Shown piece by piece: positions 33,007-42,391 of a stretch of DNA of 64,000 nt (positions are counted from its first letter, which is position 1; the number at the start of each line of letters is the position of its first letter). The stretch is from assembly GCF_015711605.1 (NCBI RefSeq), contig NZ_JABTEZ010000007.1, positions 1 through 64,000 on the forward strand, written 5' to 3'. Made by a program: the position numbers and the translations under genes. The DNA comes from Planomonospora sp. ID67723 (GTDB taxonomy: Bacteria; Actinomycetota; Actinomycetes; Streptosporangiales; Streptosporangiaceae). Below the pieces are notes generated by a model. The model ran no database searches and was not told the origin of the DNA. It worked only from the letters and a program-made list of their open reading frames with translations.

Positions 33007-33070
33007 CCGCGGACCGCGGACCGCGGATGCCCGGCCGCCGTCGCCGCCGCGCACGGCCATGCCCCGCCGT

Positions 33071-33126
33071 ACGCCGGAGCCCCCGGCCGGTACCTGGGAT
33101 CAGGTGCCGGCCGGGGGCTCCGGCGT
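33071..33126. terminator. bidirectional terminator hairpin
   Basis: 26-bp GC-rich arms (33071-33096 with 33101-33126, one wobble pair) and a 4-nt loop, between the convergent kinase and chemoreceptor genes. Confidence 0.85.
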
Positions 33127-33131
33127 CACGG

Positions 33132-34760
33132 TCAGATGCGGAAGCGGGTGACCAACTGGTTGAGGTCGGCGGCCATCCGAGCCAGGCTTTCGGACGCCTG
33201 GCGGGAGGTGGAGATGCCCTCGTTGGTCTGCTGCGCGGCGGCGGCGACGGCCACCATGTTGTCGGCGATGTTGTTGACGCCCTGGGCGGCGCTGGAGACG
33301 CTGCGGCTGATCTCGTTGGTGGTGGCGGTCTGCTCCTCCACCGCGGCGGCGATCGTGGTCTGGTAGTTGCTGATCGTGCCGATGATGTTCGAGATCTTGT
33401 CGATCGCGGTGACCGCGGCGGCGGTGTCGGTCTGGATGGTCTCGATCCGGGTGGCGATGTCCTCGGTGGCCTTGGCGGTCTCCTGGGCCAGCTCCTTGAC
33501 CTCGGAGGCGACCACGGCGAAGCCCTTGCCGGCGTCGCCGGCGCGGGCGGCCTCGATGGTGGCGTTGAGCGCCAGCAGGTTGGTCTGCTCGGCGATCGAG
33601 GTGATGACCTTGAGGATGTTGCCGATCTCGGCGCTGGACTCGCCCAGCTTGCCGACCACGGTGGTGGTGTCCTTGGCCGAGGTGACCGCTTCGACGGCGA
33701 CGGTGGCCGCGTCGGAGGCGTTGGAGGAGATCTCCCGGATGGAGGCGCCCATCTCCTCGGAGGCCGAGGCGAGGGTGGCGACGTTGTCGGTGACCTCCTG
33801 TGCGGCCTCCCGGGCGTCGGCGGCGCGCGAGGCGGTGCCGCCGGCGTTGCCGGACAGCTGGTCGCTGATGGCGGCCAGGTCGTGGGAGGAGGAGCCGAGG
33901 GAGTCGGCGCTGGTGCGGATGACCGAGACGGTCTCGCGCATGCTGTCGGTGGCGCGGTTGAGGGCGGCGGCCATGGTGCCGACCTCGTCACGGGTGGTGA
34001 TGTCGGCGCGGCGGGTCAGGTCGCCGCGGGCGACGTCGTCGAGCACGGAGGTGACCCGGCGCAGCGGGACGACCACGCCGCGGGCGACCAGCCAGGCCAG
34101 GCCGAGGCCGCCGGCCAGGCCCAGGCCGCCGATGACGCTGACCAGGGTGATGACCTCGCCGACCGCGTCGTGGGTCTCGGCGGCGCTGGCGACGGCGGTC
34201 CTGGCCTGCACGGCACGCAGGTCCTCGAAGCCCTTGTCGATGCTCTCGTTGATCGGCTCGGCCTCGTTGAAGCCGTCCCAGAACCCGTCCAGGTCGCCCT
34301 TGGCGGCCGCGGGCAGGATCTTCTCGTCGCGGATCTTCACGTAGGAGGCCCACTCGGCGTACAGGCTCTCGGCCGCCGCCTTGTCGGCCGATATCGGAGC
34401 GTACGCCGCGGCGTTCCTGCCGATCTCGGCGTCCAGCTTCTTCATGTCCTCGGCGTTGACGACGCGATACTCGGCGTCGGACATGTAGTAGTTCAGGACC
34501 AGGGTGCGGACCTTCAGCACGTCACTGTGGAGCCGGGCCAGGGTCTCGATGGGCTGCACGCCCTGCCGGTAGATGTCCTGGGACTTGTCGTCGGCGGTGT
34601 TGAGCCCGTTGACGCTCACGCCGATCACGAGCAGGCACGCGGCCGCCATCGCGGCAACGGCGGTGAAGATCTTCGCGGTCACCGGCAGATCACGGCAGCG
34701 GTCGAGCAGCGACCGCCCACCGTGGCCGCGGCGCTGAGACGGGGGCGTGAGCGTGGACAT
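33132..34760 (-). CDS. methyl-accepting chemotaxis protein 2
   Basis: A 542-aa chemoreceptor. TM1 covers about 28-50, a four-helix-bundle type sensor about 51-195 ([20 protein letters not shown]), TM2 about 200-225, then HAMP ([20 protein letters not shown]) and a signalling domain with the tip [23 protein letters not shown] 34760 has TGAGGA in position. It ends in NQLVTRFRI, related to the C-termini of the other two receptors. No sigma-28-type promoter was found upstream, unlike receptors 1 and 3. Confidence 0.94.
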   Translation of the reverse strand: MSTLTPPSQRRGHGGRSLLDRCRDLPVTAKIFTAVAAMAAACLLVIGVSVNGLNTADDKSQDIYRQGVQPIETLARLHSDVLKVRTLVLNYYMSDAEYRVVNAEDMKKLDAEIGRNAAAYAPISADKAAAESLYAEWASYVKIRDEKILPAAAKGDLDGFWDGFNEAEPINESIDKGFEDLRAVQARTAVASAAETHDAVGEVITLVSVIGGLGLAGGLGLAWLVARGVVVPLRRVTSVLDDVARGDLTRRADITTRDEVGTMAAALNRATDSMRETVSVIRTSADSLGSSSHDLAAISDQLSGNAGGTASRAADAREAAQEVTDNVATLASASEEMGASIREISSNASDAATVAVEAVTSAKDTTTVVGKLGESSAEIGNILKVITSIAEQTNLLALNATIEAARAGDAGKGFAVVASEVKELAQETAKATEDIATRIETIQTDTAAAVTAIDKISNIIGTISNYQTTIAAAVEEQTATTNEISRSVSSAAQGVNNIADNMVAVAAAAQQTNEGISTSRQASESLARMAADLNQLVTRFRI

Positions 34761-34898
34761 GATTCCTCACAGGTGCGGGTCGACAGCGTCCCGGTGGGGG
34801 ACGGGGACAGGATGTCTCTGGGCGGCCCGCCCTGCAGACGTCGTCATCGCGTCACGGCGTCACGCGGCGTGTCGCGGGCTTGTCCGAGAAGGTGAGCG

Positions 34899-35141
34899 TC
34901 AGTCCGCGTTGGCGGACAGGCTCGGCTTCTCGTTGATCTTGTGGCGCTCGTCGCGCACGGTGATGTAGGGGTGCCGCGCCACCAGGGTCGGCTCGTGGCG
35001 GTGGTAGTGGTGACCGCAGAACAGCAGGTCACGGCTCGGCCCGAAGACGACGCGGACGAACGCCTGGGCACCGCACTGGTCGCACCGGTCGGCGATCTTC
35101 AGCGGGTCGCTCTGCAGGACCCTCTCCGTCGTGATCGTCAT
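34899..35141 (-). CDS. small zinc-ribbon-like actinobacterial protein (DUF7455 type)
   Basis: An 80-aa protein with RCDQCGAQAFVRVVF followed by LLFCGHHYHRHEPTL. The CxxC and C-x-HH ligands suggest one zinc site. It matches a small conserved actinobacterial family of unknown function that I recall as DUF7455. It lies alone between chemoreceptor 2 and the Rep-like gene. Confidence 0.8.
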   Translation of the reverse strand: MTITTERVLQSDPLKIADRCDQCGAQAFVRVVFGPSRDLLFCGHHYHRHEPTLVARHPYITVRDERHKINEKPSLSANAD

Positions 35142-35398
35142 ATTTCAACCCCTATGCGTTCGTATCTGGTTTCCACGGTCAGTCGTCGCACCATCGGCTG
35201 TTTGAGGCGACAGATGAGAAGGTCTGCCGCTTTTACGCCGGTAGGTGCTTCCGAAGCGGCCGTACGGCGCGCTCCCTTCCGCGGATCGGCGACCGAGGAA
35301 CCGGTCACCTGTCTCCATTTGGCCGAAACGACGTAGCGGGAGAGGATCGCAACAGGTGCCGCCCGGTTGCGAGTCGTACGGCCCGCACGGGACCGGGG
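35142..35398. other. intergenic gap
   Basis: Holds the promoter side of the DUF7455 gene and the 3' side of the Rep-like gene. No further gene or repeat seen. Confidence 0.4.
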
Positions 35399-36991
35399 TC
35401 AGCGGACCGGGGTCAGCCCGTCGGCTGGAGGGGGCTGGGCGGGAATGACCGGAACGGCCTGCGGGGGAACGGCGGGCGCGGCGGCGACAGGGCCTGAGCC
35501 GGAAGCGGGGCCGGGCTCAGGGGCGGGTCCGGGCCGCTCGGGTGCCGCAGGAGCGGCCTCGCCTGCGGGGTCCTGGGCGCTGCCCTGAGAGTTCCGCAGA
35601 GCCTTCTCCCTGCGGGCCCGCATGATGGCCAGCCGGCGGTTCTCCTCCCTGTCGTGCCTCTGCTTCCTCTCGGCCTCGGCCTGCTCCTCGGCCAGCGCGG
35701 CCGCCTCGGTCCGCAGGAGTTCCCCCTCCCCCTGCCTGCGCCTCTTCTCCCGCTCGGCCTGGAGCATCTCCTCGACCTCCCGGTCGATGCGCCGGGCCCG
35801 CACGACATCCTCCTTGAGCGCCGCACGGGCGGCGATCTCGTGTGCCTTCGCAACGGCCTCCCGCCGTACCTCGGGGCTCGACTGGGCACGTGCGGCGGCG
35901 AGCCGCTCCTGCATCTCGAGGTAGCCCTCGCCGTCCTCGTCGACCTTGATGTTCTGGCGCCGCCGGAACGAGCGCAGCAAGCGGCCAATGCGGTAGCGGA
36001 CGACACCCGCGACGTTCCTGGCGGAGGCGATCTGGTCGGTGAGGATCTCCACACTCTCGCCGAAGGTGACGTACCGCCTCAGCAGCACCACGAAATTTTC
36101 GAGCCGGGCCAGCTCCGAGTCGGACGGGACCTCCGTGCCGGGGGCGACCCGGCCCGTTCGCTGCACCCGCCAGTGCCGCTGGCACGCCCGCAGCACGTCA
36201 CGGGCGTCCTGGAGGTCGTCGTAGCCGTGCTCTTTCCACCACGGGGTCGGCTGGCCATCGTTGGATTTCCTGCCCCCGGACGCCCGCCGGTGATCGTCCC
36301 GGCCGCCTCTCCGGGGAGATCTTGCTCGGGGAGGGGTGGAACCCTCTCCAATATAAGGAGACGTGTGAACTAGTCCGCAGCCGAACGAGACAGTCTTCTC
36401 CCGGCTGAGCGCGCCGCCGTATTGGACGAGCACGCAGCGGGCGAGCGCGGCGTGCGTGGAGGCGAGGGTCGGCCTGCCCTTGGCCCGCTCGACCGGGTCG
36501 TCGGCGACCTTCTCGATCGCACGGCCGAGGTCCTTGGGGAAGTCGGGGGGCAACCGGGCCAGGTCCAGGCAGAGCGCGTAACGGGCGGGGCGACCGGGGG
36601 CGGCGGCGTGCACCTGGCGGACCAGGCCGAGGCCGGTCAGCCGGCCCAGGTCCTTCCAGGCGGTCCGCACGCTCAGGTCGTGCGTGGCGGCGTAGGCGCG
36701 CATGACGCGCGGCATGTCGGTGAGCCCGCCGTGCTCGTCCGCCCAGTGCGTGAGGTGGCACGCCATCCGGTGCGCGCAGTGGTCGGAGATCTCGTCGCGC
36801 CACCACTGCAGGCTGAACACCCGGAACCAGACCCTGGTCGGGACCGAGGGCAGCCGGTCGGGATCCTCGAAGCGGGCCGTACGGCGGCGACGGGGCCGGG
36901 CGGCCCGGCTCCCGGGAGATATGCGGCAATTGCGTTGTACATGTGGGGCTAGGCCACTATCACCTGAATGCGACACGCCGGATTCAGGCAT
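35399..36991 (-). CDS. replication-protein-like HTH protein 1
   Basis: A 530-aa protein. A winged-HTH-like region near residues 55-140 (CAHRMACHLTHWADEHGGLT, then LSVRTAWKDLGRLTGLGLVR) recalls actinobacterial plasmid replication initiators. Basic helices follow (VVRYRIGRLLRSFRRRQN), then a long charged coiled coil (about 350-470) and a Pro/Ala-rich tail. It shares architecture with the gene at 57597-58685. Both have an RHH gene upstream in the same direction, and a nearly identical 21-bp motif (37014-37034 here) lies in front. Initiator function is inferred; it could be a regulator. Confidence 0.6.
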   Translation of the reverse strand: MPESGVSHSGDSGLAPHVQRNCRISPGSRAARPRRRRTARFEDPDRLPSVPTRVWFRVFSLQWWRDEISDHCAHRMACHLTHWADEHGGLTDMPRVMRAYAATHDLSVRTAWKDLGRLTGLGLVRQVHAAAPGRPARYALCLDLARLPPDFPKDLGRAIEKVADDPVERAKGRPTLASTHAALARCVLVQYGGALSREKTVSFGCGLVHTSPYIGEGSTPPRARSPRRGGRDDHRRASGGRKSNDGQPTPWWKEHGYDDLQDARDVLRACQRHWRVQRTGRVAPGTEVPSDSELARLENFVVLLRRYVTFGESVEILTDQIASARNVAGVVRYRIGRLLRSFRRRQNIKVDEDGEGYLEMQERLAAARAQSSPEVRREAVAKAHEIAARAALKEDVVRARRIDREVEEMLQAEREKRRRQGEGELLRTEAAALAEEQAEAERKQRHDREENRRLAIMRARREKALRNSQGSAQDPAGEAAPAAPERPGPAPEPGPASGSGPVAAAPAVPPQAVPVIPAQPPPADGLTPVR

Positions 36992-37013
36992 GACTGGCAG
37001 AGCCCGGGACCCA

Positions 37014-37034
37014 TCGTCTATCGTGGTCTCCAGA
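37014..37034 (-). promoter_or_regulatory. conserved 21-bp motif upstream of Rep-like gene 1
   Basis: Matches 58801-58821 upstream of the second Rep-like gene at 20 of 21 positions (key part GTGGTCTCCAGA). Shared promoter, operator or replication element. Confidence 0.7.
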
Positions 37035-37245
37035 CATCAGGACACCGGCCAGGCACGCGAAAGCCTCCGCCGACACGAGCCGGGTCGATGTTTTTTGGGA
37101 GAGAGGTCCCTGCGTTCCTCTTGGCGGTGGAACGGCGCGGGGGCCTTCTCTATTTGTGAGGGTCCGCCATCCTGGGCGGCCTGCTTTCCCTCGGTGACTC
37201 CTTCCAGCGCACGCCGTACGGCCTGCGCGACGACAGTTGAGGGGC

Positions 37246-37467
37246 TCAGCCCGCGAGCGGAAGCGGCTCCTGCTTGCGGCGGGGGCCCGGTACCTTCACG
37301 GAACGATCGTGCGCGGCGACGAGGAAGTCGACGACGTAGTCCTGGAAGTTGTCGTATCCCAGCTCGGCGGCGCGCTGCTTCATCGCCTGGTGCAGATCGT
37401 TCGGGAACCGGATGGTCTGCGCGGTTCGGGGCCCCTTGGACGGGCGCCCGGGCTTGCCTCCACTCAT
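37246..37467 (-). CDS. RHH-type small DNA-binding protein paired with Rep-like gene 1
   Basis: A 73-aa protein starting MSGGKPGRPSKGPRTAQTIR, with a predicted strand-helix-helix (IRFPNDLHQAMKQRAAELGY) and ending PLPLAG. The protein at 59173-59415 has the same plan (MSGSK start, PLI near the end) and the same place upstream of a Rep-like gene. RHH proteins of this size act as copy-number (CopG) or partition regulators on plasmids; that role is inferred. Confidence 0.75.
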   Translation of the reverse strand: MSGGKPGRPSKGPRTAQTIRFPNDLHQAMKQRAAELGYDNFQDYVVDFLVAAHDRSVKVPGPRRKQEPLPLAG

Positions 37468-37954
37468 AGCGCTGAACCCTATTGGAACTCGAATCGGAAA
37501 GCCATGTCCCGTCCGGCGTGTCGGGCCAGACGAGGTAATTCGTGGCGTTCGTCGCGGACGAACCGGTCAACAAGGGCAAAAAGGCTAGCCATGAGTCTCT
37601 CCGTGAAGCGGGGGGGCTTTCAGAGAGACCTCCGGTCGCGTGGGATCCGAACGCGCGGATTCCCGGCCAAGCACCGCCAACTTGAACGTATCGCTATCGG
37701 ACGATTACTCTCCGCGGCAAAAGATATCGGACAGCGGAGCCGTGCGGAACGGATCTGCACAGGGGCGGGGAGAAATACCTCATCCGCCGGGAGACGGATT
37801 CACGCGGAGGCCGACGCCACCGGCATTGCGCGGTTCCCCCGGCCTCATGCGGCCACCGCCGGGGCCGCCTCGTCCGGCCGTTCTCCCGATCATGGGGAGA
37901 GGGCCGCCGCTGCTCGTCGCAACCGGTCTCGTCCGGCGGGCGGACGGCTCCGGC
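37468..37954. other. intergenic region, no gene seen
   Basis: 487 bp with mixed composition and no supported frame, RNA gene or strong repeat. It should hold the promoter of the RHH gene and the 3' end signals of the CHASE kinase. Confidence 0.4.
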
Positions 37955-39835
37955 CTACTTGGATGCCGAGAGCGCCGGGTTCTCCCCGCCCGGCACGGCC
38001 GGGTCCTGCCCGGCCGGGTCCGGCGCCACGGGCAGGGTGAAGACGAAGCGGCTGCCGCCCCCCGTGTTGTCCTCGGCGCGGATCTCCCCGCCGTGGTGGT
38101 TCACGATCCGGCGGCAGATGGCGAGACCGAGACCGGTGCCCGGGTAGCCCTCGCTCCCGCGGGCCCGGTTGAAGGCGCCGAAGACGGCGTCGCGCTGGTC
38201 GGGGGAGATGCCGATGCCGTGGTCGGCGACCGAGATCCGCCACATCGGCCCGTCCTGCTCGGCGTTGATGTCGATCTGGGCGGCGGTGCCGTGCCGGACG
38301 TACTTGATCGCGTTGCCGATGAGGTTGTCCAGGACCTGCCGGAGCCGGTCCGGGTCGGCGACGACCACCGGGAGCCGGCCGGACTCGATGTGCGGCCGGT
38401 CGTGTTCGAGGTGGGAGGTCCGCTCGGTGACGATGTCGCCGACGAGCTTGTTGAGGTCGACCTCGGCCAGTTCGAGGGAACCGTTCCCGGCGGCGGCGTA
38501 GTTCAGCAAGTCGTCGATGAGGTGCTGCATTCTGCGGGTGCCGGTCCGCACCCGCGACAGCCAGGTGTTCACCTGCTGGTCGGAGCGGTCGGCGAGGCGG
38601 TCCTCCACGAGCTCGCAGTACCCCATGATCACGGTGAGGGGGGACTTCAGGTCGTGGGCCGCGACCGCGGCGAAGCCCTCCAGCTCCCGCTCCCGCTCCC
38701 GCAGCCGGATCTCCACCTCCTGCCGCTGCTCGATGTCGGCCTGGAGGGCCGCGGTCGCCTGCTCCACGCGGGCCAGGGCCCGGTCGCGCGAGGTGACCAG
38801 GACCAGCACCAGCCCGGCCAGGAGCAGGCTGGCCAGCGCCCCGCAGCCCAGGACCACCAGGTGGAGGCGGTCGTCGCCGGTGGAGGCGAACCGGTCGGTG
38901 GGCTGGATCTCCAGCTTCCAGCGCCGGCCTGCGGCGTCGAGCGTCGTCTCACGGTGGAGGCGGGCGTCGGCGAGCGGCGCTCCGGCGTGGACATCGGCGA
39001 TCCGCCGTTCCTGGCCGGGCACGGACACGTCGGTCAGCGTCACGTTGAGGACGCCCTGGGAGGCCGGCTGCAGCGTGTTGTTGATGAAGTCGCTGCCGCG
39101 CACGCCCATCAGCAGCCAGCCGCGCAGGAGACCCGCGTCGGCGGTGCCTCCGGCGGCGTAGACCGGCGCGGCGAGGATGAACGAGATCTGCTGCCGGGAG
39201 GTGGGCAGCATGCGGTCCCGCAGCAGCACGTAGGCCTGGCTCGCGGCGACCTGCCCGGTGCGCCGGGCGGTGTCCATGGCCCCGGTGGGCTCGGAGGCGG
39301 CCGCCAGGTCCAGACCCAGCGCGGTCGAGAGCCCGTCCAGGCTGCGGGTGAGCACGACGAACCGGTGCTCGTCGGCCCGGACGGGCCGCACGGTCAGGTC
39401 GGACACCCCCCTGCCGCGCCAGGCCCGCTGTACGGCCTGCACGTGCGCGTCGTCGGCGGAGACGACGAAGCCCACTTCGCTGACCCCGGCCAGACCCCGG
39501 TAGGAGAGCCGGAAGGTGAGGGCTTCGAAGTCCTGCGCGGTCAGGTTCGTCTGGGTGCCCACCGCGGCCGAGAGGTGGCCGAGGAGCTCCACGCGACGGT
39601 AGGTCTCGCCGGCGAGCACGGTCCGCACCACCTCCAGGTGGCGGTCCATGCGCTCGTCGGCCTCCCTGCGCTGGGCGTCGGCCAGCGCGCCGGCCGCGAC
39701 GACGGTGAGGATCAGCCCGACCGCCAGCATGGCGCAGGCCAGCGCCACTCCGCCGGTGCCGCCGAGCCGTCCGAGTATGCGGGAACGGGCGGCAGACCTC
39801 ACAACTCCGGCGGTGTCGCGGTCCAGCCTGCTCAT
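37955..39835 (-). CDS. CHASE-domain histidine kinase
   Basis: A 626-aa sensor kinase. TM1 is near 28-52, an extracytoplasmic CHASE domain covers about 80-265 (LSYRGLAGVSEVGFVVSADD), TM2 is near 325-350, then a coiled linker, HisKA (FAAVAAHDLKSPLTVIMGYC) and HATPase_c (NLIGNAIKYV, DHGIGISPDQ, GTGLGLAICRRIV). CHASE domains bind small extracellular ligands. ATG 39835 has GGGAGA upstream. It is divergent from a stand-alone receiver gene, a likely partner. A sigma-28-type promoter in front links it to motility. Confidence 0.93.
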   Translation of the reverse strand: MSRLDRDTAGVVRSAARSRILGRLGGTGGVALACAMLAVGLILTVVAAGALADAQRREADERMDRHLEVVRTVLAGETYRRVELLGHLSAAVGTQTNLTAQDFEALTFRLSYRGLAGVSEVGFVVSADDAHVQAVQRAWRGRGVSDLTVRPVRADEHRFVVLTRSLDGLSTALGLDLAAASEPTGAMDTARRTGQVAASQAYVLLRDRMLPTSRQQISFILAAPVYAAGGTADAGLLRGWLLMGVRGSDFINNTLQPASQGVLNVTLTDVSVPGQERRIADVHAGAPLADARLHRETTLDAAGRRWKLEIQPTDRFASTGDDRLHLVVLGCGALASLLLAGLVLVLVTSRDRALARVEQATAALQADIEQRQEVEIRLRERERELEGFAAVAAHDLKSPLTVIMGYCELVEDRLADRSDQQVNTWLSRVRTGTRRMQHLIDDLLNYAAAGNGSLELAEVDLNKLVGDIVTERTSHLEHDRPHIESGRLPVVVADPDRLRQVLDNLIGNAIKYVRHGTAAQIDINAEQDGPMWRISVADHGIGISPDQRDAVFGAFNRARGSEGYPGTGLGLAICRRIVNHHGGEIRAEDNTGGGSRFVFTLPVAPDPAGQDPAVPGGENPALSASK

Positions 39836-39876
39836 CGGTGTCTCCCAGCGGTCACGTCTCCTGGACTTCCTTGTCC

Positions 39877-39904
39877 CCATCGGAAGCCGGGGCGTGGAGC
39901 TGAG
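39877..39904 (-). promoter_or_regulatory. sigma-28 (FliA)-type promoter of the CHASE kinase
   Basis: On the minus strand CTCA (39904-39901), N16, TCCGATGG (39884-39877), about 42 nt before the ATG. Confidence 0.7.
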
Positions 39905-40014
39905 GAACGGCCGGGCGGCGGAATACGGTTCGCCCCGGCTCGGAGGCCTAGAACCGCGGAAGCGGGTATGAACGCTGACCAGGGGTTCTTCTGGGGGAAC
40001 GGCACGAGGTGACC

Positions 40015-40389
40015 ATGAGCAGCGTTCTGATCGTCGAGGACGATCTCGACATCCGAGATCTGACCCTGTTCCGGCTGGAGCAGGCCGGCCACGAGGTGCG
40101 GACGGCGGGCGACGGAACGGAGGCGCTGGCGGCGCTGGCGGAGAAGCGCCCCGACATCGTGATCCTGGACTGGATGATGCCGGGGCTGTCCGGGCCGGAG
40201 GTGTGCCGCAGGCTGCGCGCGATGCCCGGCATGGAGGGCGTGGTGGTGCTCATGCTGACGTCCAAGGCGCAGGAGGCCGACGTGGAGGAGGGTTTCCGGG
40301 CGGGCGCGGACGACTACATGGTCAAGCCGTTCAGCCCTCGGGAGCTCGCGGTGCGCGTGGGGGCGCTGCTGGCGCGGACCCGCCCCTGA
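40015..40389 (+). CDS. stand-alone response regulator receiver (CheY-like)
   Basis: A 124-aa single receiver domain: acidic pair at residues 9-10 (VEDD), phospho-acceptor Asp52 in VILDWMMPG, Thr82 in MLTSKA and Lys104 in VKPFSPRE. There is no output domain, so it must act through protein contacts, as CheY does on the flagellar switch, or pass phosphate on. ATG 40015 has GAGG 5 nt upstream. It is divergent from the CHASE kinase. Candidate CheY or kinase partner; which one cannot be decided here. Confidence 0.92.
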   Translation: MSSVLIVEDDLDIRDLTLFRLEQAGHEVRTAGDGTEALAALAEKRPDIVILDWMMPGLSGPEVCRRLRAMPGMEGVVVLMLTSKAQEADVEEGFRAGADDYMVKPFSPRELAVRVGALLARTRP

Positions 40390-40455
40390 TCGGCGTCTCC
40401 GGGGCGGAGGCCGGGGCATCGGTCTGCGATCGGTAGGGTGCCGACCAGGAATGCT

Positions 40456-40489
40456 TCACCTTTTGTACTTATATAAGTACAAAAGGTGA
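40456..40489. repeat. 34-bp perfect AT-rich palindrome
   Basis: Perfect palindrome with 17-bp arms and no loop (half site TCACCTTTTGTACTTAT). It lies between the receiver stop and the Tad pilus operon and is strikingly AT-rich in this GC-rich DNA. It could be an operator for the pilus operon or a terminator of the receiver gene. Confidence 0.9.
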
Positions 40490-40620
40490 CAAGCAACGCT
40501 TCTGCACCCGTTCTGCACCATTCCCTGCACCTGATCACCACTTACCGTGGCAGCTACTTTACGGAAAGCCATCGCCGGTGGAACCCCGTCGGTGGCCGGT
40601 AGCTCATGGAGGAGTGTCCC

Positions 40621-40803
40621 GTGATCGGTCTTTACCTCAAGCTCCAGGCCCTGCTCGACGACTCCGGTCGTGACCGCGGCGCCACGGCCGTGGAGTACGG
40701 CCTCATGGTGGCGCTCATCGCGGCGGTCATCGTCGGGACCGTGATCCTGCTCGGGCAGGGCCTCGACCTGAAGTTCAGCGAAATCCTCAACCAGATCGGC
40801 TGA
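40621..40803 (+). CDS. flp: Flp/Fap-type pilin
   Basis: A 60-aa type IVb prepilin. The cleavage motif RGATAVEYGLMVALIAAVIV (Gly before Ala, Glu at +5) is followed by the hydrophobic polymerisation helix. It is the major subunit of Tad pili; a prepilin peptidase (TadV/CpaA) is needed but not seen in the window. GTG 40621 has GGAGG 8 nt upstream. First gene of the pilus operon. Confidence 0.95.
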   Translation: MIGLYLKLQALLDDSGRDRGATAVEYGLMVALIAAVIVGTVILLGQGLDLKFSEILNQIG

Positions 40804-40807
40804 TCGC

Positions 40808-41245
40808 GTGTCCCGGCTGGGCGTTCCCGCGCAGCCGGGCCGTACACGCGGTACGGCACGCGCGAGGGAGCGGGGCGCCGCCTCCGTGGAGACGGCGCTG
40901 ATGCTCCCGGTGATCCTCTTCCTTCTCTTCGCGGTCATCGACTTCGGGCGCATGTTCAACGCACAGATCACCCTGACCGAGGCCGCGCGGGAGGGCGCAC
41001 GGGCCGTCGCCCTCGGCCACCTGGCCGGGCCTCGGGTGGAGTCCGCCGCGCAGGGGCTGACCCCGCTGTCCAGCACGGTCACCTCCTGCCCCACCGCTCC
41101 TGACCCCGACGCCGACGCTGTCGTCGAGGTCAGGCACTCCTTCGAGTTCATCACCCCGGTGGCCGGGCTCGCGGCGCTGTTCGGAGGCGGCCTTGACGGG
41201 CCGATCACCCTGTCGGGCAGGGGGGTCATGCCATGCCTGGGCTGA
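40808..41245 (+). CDS. tadE: TadE-family pseudopilin
   Basis: A 145-aa protein with an N-terminal prepilin-like segment RGAASVETALMLPVILFLLF, then VIDFGRMFNAQITLTEAARE, the TadE signature. It is a minor pilin of the Tad system, processed by the prepilin peptidase. GTG 40808 lies 4 nt after the flp stop. It overlaps the next gene by 13 nt. Confidence 0.92.
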   Translation: MSRLGVPAQPGRTRGTARARERGAASVETALMLPVILFLLFAVIDFGRMFNAQITLTEAAREGARAVALGHLAGPRVESAAQGLTPLSSTVTSCPTAPDPDADAVVEVRHSFEFITPVAGLAALFGGGLDGPITLSGRGVMPCLG

Positions 41246-42381
41246 AGCGGCCCGCCCGGGCCCTGCGGCGGATCCGGCGGCGTTTCGCCGGAATCCCGCA
41301 CGGCGGCGACGAAGGCGGCATCGCCGTCCTCGTCTGCGTGCTGATCGCCGGCGGGGTGCTGCTGGGTATGGGCGCCCTCGCCGTCGACGTCGGCCGGCTC
41401 TACGCCGAGCGCGAGGAGCTGCAGAGCGGCGCCGACTCCGCCGCCATGGCCGTGGCCGAGCAGTGCGCCCGCGACGCCGGCCGGTGCGGCACCGCCCCGG
41501 CCGCCACGGCGCAGCGCTACGCCGACGCCAACGCCAAGGACGGCACGTCGGGGGTGGAGACCCTGTGCGGGAGGACCGGAGGCGGCGGCCTGCCGGGCTG
41601 CCCGCCGCCGGCCGCCAATCTGACCGCCTGCATCGGCGAGCCGCCGGTCACCGCGGTGTACGTGGAGACGCGCACCCGGTCCCGGATGCCCGACGGCAGC
41701 ACGCTGCTGCCACCGATCCTCGCCCAGACCCTGCTCGGCCGCGACGGCTACGCCGGGGCCGAGGTGCGGGCCTGCGCCCGCGCCGCCTGGGGGCCGCCGC
41801 TGCGGGCCCGCGGCCTGGGCCTGACGGTCTCGCTGTGCGAGTGGCGCGAGGCGACCGCCGGCGGTACGGCGTTCGCGCCCCCGCCGCCCGCGGCCGTGCC
41901 CGGCTCGGCCGAGGTCGTGCTCCACCTGCACACCACCACGGCCCGATCGTGCACGACCCGCGGCTCCGGCGGCGACAACCCCGGCGGGTTCGGCTGGCTG
42001 GACGACCTCGACGACACCTGCTCGGTGATGGTCGAGGCCGACGGCACCTACGGCGGCGACCCGGGCGTCTCGCCCTCCAGGGAGTGCGAGACCGTCCTGG
42101 CCGACGCCCGCGAGAACCGGACTCTGACCTACCTGCCGATCTTCCGGGAGGTCGCGGGGACCGGGCAGAACACCCGCTACACCATCGAGGGGTTCGCCCC
42201 TTTCGTGATCACCGGCTACGCCCTGCCCGGCGCTTCGGAGCCCTCGGAGCTGACCGGTCTGAGCCACTGCGGGGGGTCCGACAAGTGCGTCTACGGCTAC
42301 TTCACCCGCGCCCTCGTGCCGGCGAAGGGCACGATCGGCGGGCCGGACCTGGGCGCCGCCATCGTGACGTTGATCGGTTAG
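41233..42381 (+). CDS. TadG-like pilus assembly protein
   Basis: A 382-aa membrane-anchored protein. An N-terminal hydrophobic segment (about 30-55; GGIAVLVCVLIAGGVLLGMG) is followed by LAVDVGRLYAEREELQSGAD, the Tad-like domain hallmark. A long Cys-containing extracellular part follows, with at least nine Cys that may form disulfides. TadG proteins anchor or regulate Tad pili at the cell surface. It overlaps tadE and is followed by cpaB. Confidence 0.85.
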   Translation: MPGLKRPARALRRIRRRFAGIPHGGDEGGIAVLVCVLIAGGVLLGMGALAVDVGRLYAEREELQSGADSAAMAVAEQCARDAGRCGTAPAATAQRYADANAKDGTSGVETLCGRTGGGGLPGCPPPAANLTACIGEPPVTAVYVETRTRSRMPDGSTLLPPILAQTLLGRDGYAGAEVRACARAAWGPPLRARGLGLTVSLCEWREATAGGTAFAPPPPAAVPGSAEVVLHLHTTTARSCTTRGSGGDNPGGFGWLDDLDDTCSVMVEADGTYGGDPGVSPSRECETVLADARENRTLTYLPIFREVAGTGQNTRYTIEGFAPFVITGYALPGASEPSELTGLSHCGGSDKCVYGYFTRALVPAKGTIGGPDLGAAIVTLIG

Positions 42382-42391
42382 GGGAGACAGG

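Noticed and set aside
31062-34895. Very long open frame (over 1,200 codons) across the kinase and chemoreceptor
   Set aside because: A shadow of high-GC codon bias over two well-supported genes in other frames; Arg/Pro/Gly-rich and without domains.
37600-37700. Possible tRNA-like sequence near a GATCCGAACG string
   Set aside because: No cloverleaf or acceptor stem could be paired.
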